From an uncultured bacterium (lineage in GTDB: Bacteria; Verrucomicrobiota; Kiritimatiellia; RFP12; UBA1067), in contig CACYEO010000019.1 of the NCBI GenBank assembly GCA_902773475.1, positions 1 to 23,658 on the forward strand: 23,658 nt of DNA, read 5' to 3'. Below the pieces are notes generated by a model. It was not told the origin of the DNA. It saw nothing but the letters and a program-made list of their open reading frames with translations, and searched no databases. Made by a program: the position numbers and the translations under genes. Shown here piece by piece: positions 7,231 to 13,744 of this stretch (within the stretch, counting starts at the first letter, position 1; each line of letters starts with the position of its first letter).

Positions 7231-7704
7231 ATGTCCGTAGAAGTTCTTCTGATGTCCGACGTCTCCAAGCTCGGCCGCGCCGGACAGATCGTCCACGTGG
7301 CCCCCGGCTACGCCCGCAACGCGCTCATCCCCAAAGGCCTCGCGGCCCCCGTAACGGAAGCCTCCCGCCGCCGTCTCGCCAAACTCCAGGCGGAACGCGC
7401 CAAGAAGGCCGCCGAAGAAAAGGCCGCCGCGCAGGAGACCGCGCGCAAGCTCGCGAACCTCTCCATCACCGTGAACGCCCACACCACCGACGGCACGCAC
7501 CTCTACGGTTCCGTCGGCGCCACGGACATCCTCGCGGCGATCGAAGCGGACCGCGGCGTGAAACTCGAGCGCCGCCAGCTCGACATGCCCGACGCCCTCA
7601 AGGAAACCGGCGAATTCAACGTGACCCTCAAACTCGGCCACGGCGTGCAGGTTCCCTTCAAGATCCAGATAGTCGCCGAAGACGGCGCGCCCGCCGCGGA
7701 ATGA
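7231..7704 (+). CDS. rplI: 50S ribosomal protein L9
   Basis: Binds domain V of 23S rRNA near the L1 stalk. The N-terminal domain (VEVLLMSDVSKLGRAGQIVHVAPGYARNALIPKGLA) is the L9 signature. A long connecting helix (about residues 42-78, rich in Ala, Lys and Glu) leads to a C-terminal domain with GSVGATDI and VKLERRQLDMPDALKETGEF. The length of 157 is slightly longer than the usual 148. An AAAGGAG ribosome-binding site lies at 7217-7223. It is last in the S6-ssb-S18-L9 group and is followed by rpmE after 28 bases. Confidence 0.96.
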   Translation: MSVEVLLMSDVSKLGRAGQIVHVAPGYARNALIPKGLAAPVTEASRRRLAKLQAERAKKAAEEKAAAQETARKLANLSITVNAHTTDGTHLYGSVGATDILAAIEADRGVKLERRQLDMPDALKETGEFNVTLKLGHGVQVPFKIQIVAEDGAPAAE

Positions 7705-7732
7705 TCCGCCCGCAAAGGAAAGGCATCAAACG

Positions 7733-7948
7733 ATGAAAGAAGGAATACATCCCGAATACGGCGAGGCCACGATAACCTGCGCCTGCGGCAATGTCATCCA
7801 CACGAAATCCACCAAGCGCGAAATGCAGGTGAACACCTGCTCCGCGTGCCATCCGTACTTCACCGGCCAGAAGACCGTAGTGGACACGGAAGGCCGCGTG
7901 GATTCGTTCAAGAAACGCTACGCCAAGTTCGCCGCCGCCAAGAAGTGA
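7733..7948 (+). CDS. rpmE: 50S ribosomal protein L31 (zinc-binding type A)
   Basis: Forms a bridge between ribosomal subunits. The 71-residue sequence starts MKEGIHPEYGEATITCACGN and contains the four-cysteine zinc set at 16, 18, 36 and 39 (CxC ... CxxC), which defines the zinc-holding C+ form. CHPYFTGQ and KKRYAKF complete the family pattern. AAAGGAAAGG precedes the start. In many bacteria rpmE sits beside prfA, as here. Two strong stem-loops follow the stop codon. Confidence 0.95.
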   Translation: MKEGIHPEYGEATITCACGNVIHTKSTKREMQVNTCSACHPYFTGQKTVVDTEGRVDSFKKRYAKFAAAKK

Positions 7949-7957
7949 CGGCGGCCG

Positions 7958-8018
7958 GCGGAATCCGGGCGCTCCGCCGCCCGGATTCCGCGCGCGCCGC
8001 GCCGCCGGCGCGGCGCGC
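7958..8018 (+). terminator. Two long stem-loops between rpmE and prfA (no U-tract)
   Basis: The first stem pairs 7958-7971 with 7978-7991 (14 perfect base pairs, loop CTCCGC). The second pairs 7992-8003 with 8007-8018 (12 perfect base pairs, loop GCC) and begins on the next base. Neither is followed by a T-run. The second ends 11 bases before the prfA ATG. They could terminate rpmE transcription, stabilise the upstream mRNA or restrict ribosome access to prfA. Confidence 0.45.
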
Positions 8019-8029
8019 CTGGTCCGGGA

Positions 8030-9100
8030 ATGCTCGACCGCGCTCTCATAACCGCAAGGCTCTCGCGTCTCGCCGCCCTTGAAGGGGAACTGGCGGATCC
8101 TGCGATACTAGCCTCCCCCGCGCTCTACCGCGCGCGGATGGACGAGCACGCCGCGCTCAAGAAACTCGAATCCGCCGCGTCCGCCTACGAAAAGACGGCG
8201 CGCGACCTGGAGGCCGCGCGGGAACTCGCGCTCGACCCGGAATTCGCGGAAATGGCCGCCGGGGAGATCGCCGCGCTCGAAGCGGCGCTTCCGGAAGCGG
8301 AACGCGCGGTCGTGCAGGGGCTTGTCCCGCCGGATCCCGACGATTCCGCCAACGCGATTTTCGAAATCCGCGCCGGAACCGGAGGCGACGAAGCCGCGCT
8401 TTTCGCGGCCGTGCTTTTCAGAATGTATTCGCGCTACTGCGAAAACCGCGGCTGGAAAACGTCCGTACTCTCGTCCAGCGAAACGGAACTGCGCGGATAC
8501 AAGGAAATCGTCTTTACCGTGAACGGCGAAGGCGCCTACGGGACTTTCCGCTTCGAAAGCGGCGGCCACCGCGTACAGCGCGTGCCTGAAACGGAACAGC
8601 AGGGCCGCATACATACTTCCGCCGCGACGGTCGTCGTATTCCCCGAATCGGCCGAAGCCGCCGAACTTTCGATTCCGCCGGACGAAATACGCGTAGACAT
8701 TTTCTGCGCGGGCGGCCACGGCGGGCAGGGCGTGAACACCACGTATTCGGCGATCCGAATGACGCACCTGCCCACAGGAATAGTCGCGCAGTGCCAGGAC
8801 GAGCGCTCGCAGCAGCGCAACAAGGAAAAGTGCCTTGCGGTGCTGAAATCCCGCATTCTTGACGCGCGCAAGCGCGAAGAAGAGGCGAAACACGGCGCAG
8901 ACAGGCTTTCCCTGCGCGGCTCCGGCGACAGATCCGAGCGCATCCGCACCTACAATTTTCCCCAGAACCGGCTGACAGACCACAGGATAGACCTTACGCT
9001 CTATTCACTCGACAGGATTGTGGAAGGCGATCTCGACCCGGTCCTCTCCCCTCTGCGCGAACGCGACGCCGAACGCCGCCTCGCAGCCGCCCTTGCCTGA
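8030..9100 (+). CDS. prfA: Peptide chain release factor 1
   Basis: Recognises UAA and UAG stop codons and triggers release of the finished peptide. The 356-residue length and motif spacing are those of RF1. The codon-recognition tripeptide is P-E-T at 186-188 (RF1-type PxT, not the SPF of RF2), and the catalytic GGQ is at 231-233. IRAGTGGDEAALFA (113-126) and THLPTGIVAQCQDERSQ (245-261) are conserved. The GGQ loop reads GGHGGQGVN where most RF1 proteins have SGAGGQ(H/S)VN. Only a weak GGGA precedes the ATG, and a strong hairpin lies immediately upstream. The usual downstream partner prmC, which methylates the GGQ glutamine, is not present; dnaK follows instead. Confidence 0.95.
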   Translation: MLDRALITARLSRLAALEGELADPAILASPALYRARMDEHAALKKLESAASAYEKTARDLEAARELALDPEFAEMAAGEIAALEAALPEAERAVVQGLVPPDPDDSANAIFEIRAGTGGDEAALFAAVLFRMYSRYCENRGWKTSVLSSSETELRGYKEIVFTVNGEGAYGTFRFESGGHRVQRVPETEQQGRIHTSAATVVVFPESAEAAELSIPPDEIRVDIFCAGGHGGQGVNTTYSAIRMTHLPTGIVAQCQDERSQQRNKEKCLAVLKSRILDARKREEEAKHGADRLSLRGSGDRSERIRTYNFPQNRLTDHRIDLTLYSLDRIVEGDLDPVLSPLRERDAERRLAAALA

Positions 9101-9109
9101 CAATTGCGC

Positions 9110-9146
9110 TGTCACAGTGTGACACGATGGCGCGCTTTGTGTGACA
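9110..9146 (+). promoter_or_regulatory. Putative operator / upstream activator sites for dnaK
   Basis: A perfect 7-1-7 palindrome TGTCACA-G-TGTGACA occupies 9110-9124. A further TGTGACA copy lies at 9140-9146, 22 bases after the first (about two helical turns), inside a smaller inverted repeat TTTGT-GTG-ACAAA. The sites lie about 60-95 bases upstream of the predicted sigma-54 start, where activators of sigma-54 promoters usually bind. The half-sites face outward (TCACA then TGTGA), so they are not in the CRP-consensus order. Confidence 0.45.
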
Positions 9147-9175
9147 AACCGCACGAAAGACGGCATTTTTACAGG

Positions 9176-9192
9176 TTGGCACGCATATTGCT
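9176..9192 (+). promoter_or_regulatory. Putative sigma-54 (-24/-12) promoter upstream of dnaK
   Basis: TTGGCACG, four bases, TTGCT: this matches the RpoN consensus YTGGCACG-N4-TTGCW at every specified position, with GG at 9178-9179 and GC at 9190-9191 exactly 12 bases apart. The predicted start is near 9203, leaving a leader of about 43 bases. That leader contains an imperfect hairpin (9205-9227) just before the AGGAAAGGA ribosome-binding site. An overlapping sigma-70 reading (TTTACA at 9168-9173, 18 bases, TAATAT at 9192-9197) is also possible. Confidence 0.6.
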
Positions 9193-9245
9193 AATATATA
9201 TCTCGCCGCGAGGGCAAGGCCTGCGGCAGGAAAGGATACATTATC

Positions 9246-11168
9246 ATGTCAAAAGTATTGGGAATAGACTTGGGGACGACCAACAGCTGCATGGCTGTCA
9301 TGGAAGGCGGCGAGCCGGTCGTTATTCCGAACGCCGAAGGCGCGCGCACCACGCCGTCAATCGTAGCGTTCACCAAAAACGGCGACCGTCTTGTCGGCCA
9401 GGCGGCAAAGCGCCAGGCCGTGACGAATCCGAAGGCGACGATATATTCCATCAAGCGCTTCATGGGCCGCCGGTACGACGAAATGGCGGAAGAAGCCAAA
9501 ATCGTCCCGTTCGACGTAGTCCGCGGCGCGAACGGCGACGCCAACGTGAAAGTCGGCGACAAGGAATATTCGCCGCAGGAGATTTCCGCGATGATTCTGC
9601 AGAAGCTCAAGGCCGATGCAGAAGCGTTTCTCGGCGAAAAGATCACGCAGGCGGTGATTACCGTTCCGGCATACTTCAACGACGCCCAGCGCCAGGCCAC
9701 GAAAGACGCCGGCCGCATCGCCGGGCTTGAAGTCCTCCGCATCGTGAACGAGCCTACCGCGGCGTCGCTCGCGTACGGGCTGGACAAGAAGAAAAACGAA
9801 AAGATCGCCGTGTTCGACTACGGCGGCGGCACATTCGATATTTCGATTCTCGACATCTCCGACGGCGTGTTCGAAGTCAAGGCCACGAACGGCGATACGC
9901 ACCTTGGCGGCGACGACCTCGACCAGGCGGTGATGCGCTGGATGATCGACGAGTTCAAACGCGACAACGGCATCGACCTTTCGCAGGACATGATGGCGCT
10001 TCAGCGTCTGAAGGAAGCCGCGGAAATCGCCAAGTGCGCGCTTTCCTCCGCAACAAGCCACGACATATCTCTGCCCTTCATAACGGCGGACCAGACCGGG
10101 CCGAAGCATCTGCAGGTCACGCTTACGCGCGCCAAACTGGAACAGCTCACGGCGGATCTCGTGTCCCGTACCGAAACGCCCTGCCGCAACTGCCTGCGCG
10201 ACGCCGACCTGTCGTCCGTCGATGAAGTCATTCTCGTCGGCGGCCAGACGCGCATGCCGGCCATCCAGGCCCAGGCGAAGGCGCTTTTCGGCAAGGAGCC
10301 GCACAAAGGCGTCAATCCGGACGAAGTCGTAGCCGTCGGCGCGGCGATCCAGGGCGGCGTGCTGAAAGGCGAAGTCAAGGACGTGCTCCTGCTGGACGTC
10401 ACCCCGCTCACCCTCGGCATCGAAACGCTCGGCGGCGTGCTCACTCCGCTCATCGAGCGCAACACCACGATTCCGACCAAGAAGAGCCAGATTTTCTCCA
10501 CGGCGGCGGACAACCAGCCGGCGGTGGACATCCACGTGCTCCAGGGCGAGCGCAAGATGGCGCAGGACAACAAGTCCATCGGCAAGTTCCATCTCGACGG
10601 CATTCCGCCCGCGCCGCGCGGCGTTCCGCAGATCGAAGTCACGTTCGACATCGACGCGAACGGCATCCTCAACGTCACGGCGAAGGATCTCGGCACCGGC
10701 AAGGAGCAGCACATCACCATCACCGCGTCGTCCGGCCTCTCCAAGGAAGAGATCGAGCGCATGCGCAAGGATGCCGAACTCCATGCCGCAGAAGACCAGA
10801 AGCGCCGCGACGCGGTTGAAACGCGCAACCAGGCCGAAAGCTTCGCGTACCAGACCGAAAAGATGCTCAAGGACAACGGCGACAAGGTCCCGGCCGACAA
10901 TAAGGCGCCGATCGAAAGCGCGTTGAACGATCTGCGCGAGGCGCTCAAGGGAACCGACGACGCGGCGATCAAGGCGAAACAGGACGCCCTGATGAAAGCC
11001 GTCGAGCCGGTCGCCCAGCAGATGTACTCGCAGCAGCAGGCCCAGGGCGCGGCCGGCGGCCAGGCCGGCGCGGGCGCTCCGCCGCCTCCCCCGCCGCCGC
11101 AGGGCGACTCCGGAAACGGCGGCGCCAAAAAAGACAATGTCGTGGACGCAGACTTCACGATGAAATGA
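9246..11168 (+). CDS. dnaK: Molecular chaperone DnaK (Hsp70)
   Basis: ATP-driven chaperone for nascent and stress-denatured proteins in the cytosol. The nucleotide-binding domain covers about residues 1-380: GIDLGTTNSCMAVMEGG at the start, VITVPAYFNDAQRQATKDAG, the phosphate loop FDYGGGTFDIS and ILVGGQTRMPAIQ. The interdomain linker is DVLLLDVTPL. The substrate domain follows (ETLGGVLTPLIERNTTIPTKKSQ ... HVLQGER), then a helical lid and a Gly/Pro-rich tail ending VVDADF, comparable to EEVDAEF. The length of 640 is normal. AGGAAAGGA precedes the ATG by about nine bases. grpE, dnaJ and hrcA are not adjacent; groES-groEL follows instead. The candidate sigma-54 promoter suggests regulation other than CIRCE/HrcA. 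Confidence 0.97.
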   Translation: MSKVLGIDLGTTNSCMAVMEGGEPVVIPNAEGARTTPSIVAFTKNGDRLVGQAAKRQAVTNPKATIYSIKRFMGRRYDEMAEEAKIVPFDVVRGANGDANVKVGDKEYSPQEISAMILQKLKADAEAFLGEKITQAVITVPAYFNDAQRQATKDAGRIAGLEVLRIVNEPTAASLAYGLDKKKNEKIAVFDYGGGTFDISILDISDGVFEVKATNGDTHLGGDDLDQAVMRWMIDEFKRDNGIDLSQDMMALQRLKEAAEIAKCALSSATSHDISLPFITADQTGPKHLQVTLTRAKLEQLTADLVSRTETPCRNCLRDADLSSVDEVILVGGQTRMPAIQAQAKALFGKEPHKGVNPDEVVAVGAAIQGGVLKGEVKDVLLLDVTPLTLGIETLGGVLTPLIERNTTIPTKKSQIFSTAADNQPAVDIHVLQGERKMAQDNKSIGKFHLDGIPPAPRGVPQIEVTFDIDANGILNVTAKDLGTGKEQHITITASSGLSKEEIERMRKDAELHAAEDQKRRDAVETRNQAESFAYQTEKMLKDNGDKVPADNKAPIESALNDLREALKGTDDAAIKAKQDALMKAVEPVAQQMYSQQQAQGAAGGQAGAGAPPPPPPPQGDSGNGGAKKDNVVDADFTMK

Positions 11169-11171
11169 TTT

Positions 11172-11208
11172 GATTGCTGCCGCGCGATCGAAGCATTCGA
11201 CAGCAATC
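11172..11208 (+). promoter_or_regulatory. Stem-loop in the dnaK-groES gap
   Basis: GATTGCTG (11172-11179) pairs with CAGCAATC (11201-11208), and an inner TCGAA/TTCGA stem (11188-11192 with 11196-11200) has a GCA loop, leaving an eight-base bulge on the 5' side. It starts four bases after the dnaK stop codon. No T-run follows. It could attenuate or process the transcript between dnaK and groESL. It does not match the CIRCE element. Confidence 0.4.
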
Positions 11209-11240
11209 GACGGCAATCGGCAAAAACAAACAAGGAGACC

Positions 11241-11543
11241 ATGAAAATGGCATCGACATCGAAAATCCGCCCCCTCGGCGACCGCGTTCTCGTGGAGCCG
11301 AAGGAAGAGAAAGAAGAAGTCCGCGGCGGGATCATCATTCCCGACACCGCCAAGGAAAAACCGATGGAAGGCAAAGTGATCGCCATCGGCAAAAAATACG
11401 ATAAAGACCACAAGAGCGTCGATTTCGACGTGAAACCCGGCGATCGCGTCCTCCTGCCCAAATACGGCGGCACGGAAGTGAAGATCGACGGAAAGAAGTA
11501 TCAGCTCGTCCGCGAGGAAGACCTCCTCGGCGTGATCGAATGA
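11241..11543 (+). CDS. groES: Co-chaperonin GroES (Hsp10)
   Basis: Seven-membered lid of the GroEL folding chamber. The 100-residue protein shows IRPLGDRVLVEPKEEKEEVRGGIIIPDTAKEKP, which includes the mobile loop that contacts GroEL (about residues 22-38), and ends KYQLVREEDLLGVIE. Two in-frame ATG codons occur at 11241 and 11247. The AAGGAG ribosome-binding site at 11232-11237 is only three bases from the first and nine from the second, so the true start may be 11247 (MASTSKIRPLG). It is followed 37 bases later by groEL, the universal arrangement. I see no separate promoter between dnaK and groES, so it may be co-transcribed with dnaK. Confidence 0.96.
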   Translation: MKMASTSKIRPLGDRVLVEPKEEKEEVRGGIIIPDTAKEKPMEGKVIAIGKKYDKDHKSVDFDVKPGDRVLLPKYGGTEVKIDGKKYQLVREEDLLGVIE

Positions 11544-11580
11544 TTTCCGTACAGGACAAAACAGCAAAGGAACAGATAAA

Positions 11581-13215
11581 ATGGCCGCTAAACAGATCAA
11601 GTACGAAGCGGACGCCCGCCAGAAAATCCTCGCAGGCGTCTCCAAACTCGCCCAGGCCGTCACGTCCACGCTCGGACCGGGCGGACGCAACGTCATCCTG
11701 GACAAGAAGTTCGGCTCCCCGCAGATTACGAAAGACGGCGTGACCGTCGCCAAGGAAATCGAACTTCCCGATCCCTTCGAAAACATGGGCGCGCAGATGG
11801 TGCGCGAAGTCGCCTCCAAGACGAACGATGTCGCCGGCGACGGAACGACCACCGCCACGCTTCTCGCGCAGGCGATCTACTCCGAGGGCCTCAAGAACAT
11901 AACGGCCGGCGCCGACCCCATGTCGCTCAAGCGCGGCATCGACAAGGCCACCGCCGCCGTGACCGACGCCATCGCCAAGCTCTCCAAGAAGGTGAAGGGC
12001 AACGCCGAAATCGCGCAGGTCGCCACGCTTTCCGCCAACGGCGAAGCCGAAATCGGCAACCTTATCGCCGAGGCCATGGACGCGGTCGGCACCAACGGCA
12101 CGATCACCGTCGAGGAAGCCAAGACGCTCGAAACCACGCTTGACACCGTCGAGGGCATGCAGTTCGACAAGGGCTACCTCTCGCCCTACTTCATCACGAA
12201 CGCCCAGGACATGGAATGCGTGCTGGAGAATCCCTACATCCTTCTCTTCGAGAAGAAGATCTCCAACCTGCAGGACATGCTGCCGCTGCTCCAGAACGTC
12301 GCCAAGACCGGACGTCCGCTGATGATCATCGCGGAAGACGTCGAAGGCGAAGCGCTCGCTACGCTCGTCGTGAACAAGCTGCGCGGCTCTTTCCAGGTTT
12401 GCGCGGTCAAGGCCCCCGGCTTCGGCGACCGCCGCAAAGCGATCCTCGAGGACATCGCGATCCTCACCGGCGGCAAGCTCATCTCCGAAGACCTCGGCAT
12501 CAAGCTTGAAAACGTCCAGCTCGAAGAGCTCGGCAAGGCCAAGAAGGTCGTCGTGGACAAGGACAACACCACGATCATCGAAGGTCTCGGCAAGAGCGCC
12601 GACATCCAGGCCCGCACCGCGGTCATCAAGAAGCAGATCGACGAGACTACTTCCGACTACGACCGCGAAAAGCTCCAGGAGCGCCTTGCAAAGCTCTCCG
12701 GCGGCGTCGCCATCATCAAGGTCGGCGCGGCCACCGAAGCTGCGATGAAGGAAAAGAAGGATCGCGTGGACGACGCGCTGCACGCGACGCGCGCGGCTGT
12801 CGAAGAAGGCATCGTGCCCGGCGGCGGCGTGGCCTACATCCGCTGCCAGAAGGCGATCGATTCCCTCCAGCTCGAAGGCGACGAAAAAGTCGGCGCGGAC
12901 ATCATCCGCCGCTCGCTTGAAGCGCCTTTGCGCAAACTCGTCACGAACGCCGGCCGCGAAGCCGCGCTCGTCATCGAGAACGTCAAGAAGTCCAAGGGTT
13001 CGCAGGGCTACAACGTGGCCACCGGCGAATACGCCGACCTGCTTTCCTGCGGCGTCGTCGATCCCGCCAAGGTCACCCGCTGCGCCCTCCAGAACGCGGC
13101 TTCGATCTCCGGCCTGCTGCTTACGACCGAATGCATGGTCACCGACATTCCCGAGAAGAAGGAATGCGGCTGCGGCGGACACGGCGGCGAAGGCGGCATG
13201 GACGGCATGATGTGA
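11581..13215 (+). CDS. groEL: Chaperonin GroEL (Hsp60)
   Basis: Tetradecameric ATP-dependent folding chamber. The 544-residue length is normal. Conserved parts include TLGPGGRNVILDKKFGSPQITKDGVTVAKEIEL, the ATP motif NDVAGDGTTTATLLAQAI near residues 81-98, EGMQFDKGYLSPYF, KAPGFGDRRKAILEDIAILTGG, and GIVPGGGVAYIR in the second half of the equatorial domain. The usual Gly-Gly-Met tail ends GGMDGMM but is preceded by ECGCGGHGG, an unusual pair of cysteines. AAAGGAAC precedes the start. Isoleucine codons are almost all ATC, unlike the ATA-rich neighbours, which fits high expression. Confidence 0.97.
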   Translation: MAAKQIKYEADARQKILAGVSKLAQAVTSTLGPGGRNVILDKKFGSPQITKDGVTVAKEIELPDPFENMGAQMVREVASKTNDVAGDGTTTATLLAQAIYSEGLKNITAGADPMSLKRGIDKATAAVTDAIAKLSKKVKGNAEIAQVATLSANGEAEIGNLIAEAMDAVGTNGTITVEEAKTLETTLDTVEGMQFDKGYLSPYFITNAQDMECVLENPYILLFEKKISNLQDMLPLLQNVAKTGRPLMIIAEDVEGEALATLVVNKLRGSFQVCAVKAPGFGDRRKAILEDIAILTGGKLISEDLGIKLENVQLEELGKAKKVVVDKDNTTIIEGLGKSADIQARTAVIKKQIDETTSDYDREKLQERLAKLSGGVAIIKVGAATEAAMKEKKDRVDDALHATRAAVEEGIVPGGGVAYIRCQKAIDSLQLEGDEKVGADIIRRSLEAPLRKLVTNAGREAALVIENVKKSKGSQGYNVATGEYADLLSCGVVDPAKVTRCALQNAASISGLLLTTECMVTDIPEKKECGCGGHGGEGGMDGMM

Positions 13216-13233
13216 CAATGCCGCAGGCTGTCT

Positions 13234-13301
13234 GCGCGCGCGCCGCACGGCGCGCGCGCGGCTCCTTGCTTTGCACCGGACGCCGCGCCAGCGGCGTCCG
13301 G
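13234..13301 (+). terminator. Two 11-bp stem-loops between groEL and queD (no U-tract)
   Basis: The first stem pairs 13234-13244 with 13249-13259 (11 base pairs, loop GCAC, alternating GC). The second pairs 13276-13286 with 13291-13301 (CCGGACGCCGC with its complement, loop GCCA). No T-run follows. The second stem ends 20 bases before the queD ATG. They plausibly end or protect the groESL transcript. Confidence 0.45.
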
Positions 13302-13321
13302 CCTGTATCCGGGAACTGCCG

Positions 13322-13744
13322 ATGATTGTCACGAAAACCGTCCGTTTCGACGCCGCGCACGTATTGACCGGGCATTCCGGCCAGTGCCGCAATCTCCACG
13401 GCCACACTTACCGCGTGGACGTGTCCGTGCGCCAGCCGCCCGGCGAGGACGGCGACATGGTGATGGATTTCAAGGAATTGAAGAACACCATCGCCGAAAC
13501 CGTGCTTTCCCGCTGCGACCACGCCTTCATATATGACGCCACCTCCCCTGCGGAGGCGGAAATCGCCGCCGTCGCGGAAAAGCACGGCATGAAGACGCTG
13601 CGTCTCGACCACCGTTCCACCGCCGAGAATCTCGCCAGGGATTTCTACACCGCCCTCCGCGAGAAAATCCCGGCGCTCCATTCGGTGCGCGTATACGAAA
13701 CCCCCGATTCCTGCGCCGAATTCCCCGGCGAGCCCGCCCGATGA
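13322..13744 (+). CDS. queD: 6-carboxy-5,6,7,8-tetrahydropterin synthase (QueD)
   Basis: Converts 7,8-dihydroneopterin triphosphate to 6-carboxytetrahydropterin, the second step towards preQ0 and queuosine. The zinc-binding histidines are His13, His26 and His28 (FDAAH ... CRNLHGHTY), catalytic Cys22 is in the CxxxHGH motif, and CDHAFIYD (65-72) carries the His of the catalytic relay. STAENLARDF and YETPDSCAEF (Glu126) complete the T-fold signature. The length of 140 is slightly above the usual 120-130. The start at 13322 is chosen from homology, with GGGAAC just upstream; the frame extends to 13271 through the hairpin, which is unlikely to be coding. The stop codon overlaps the queE start (ATGA at 13741-13744). 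Confidence 0.93.
   Translation: MIVTKTVRFDAAHVLTGHSGQCRNLHGHTYRVDVSVRQPPGEDGDMVMDFKELKNTIAETVLSRCDHAFIYDATSPAEAEIAAVAEKHGMKTLRLDHRSTAENLARDFYTALREKIPALHSVRVYETPDSCAEFPGEPAR

Noticed and set aside
9110..9124. A Rho-independent terminator for prfA
   Set aside because: The stem is AT/GC mixed with seven pairs and only a one-base centre, which cannot form a normal hairpin loop, and no T-run follows; a protein-binding operator fits better.
11172..11208. A possible CIRCE (HrcA operator) element before groES
   Set aside because: CIRCE is TTAGCACTC-N9-GAGTGCTAA. The inverted repeat here (GATTGCTG/CAGCAATC) does not match it in sequence or spacing.
9357..11858. An 833-codon minus-strand frame opposite dnaK and groES
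   Set aside because: It is a shadow of the chaperone genes. The translation is low-complexity and unlike any family, and long antisense frames opposite dnaK are a known annotation artefact.
13234..13301. A CRISPR or repeat array reading of the tandem palindromes
   Set aside because: The two palindromes differ in sequence and there are no regularly spaced identical repeats or spacers.
11335..13407. A 690-codon minus-strand frame opposite groES-groEL
   Set aside because: It is antisense to unmistakable GroES and GroEL coding sequence and has no promoter, ribosome-binding site or domain of its own.
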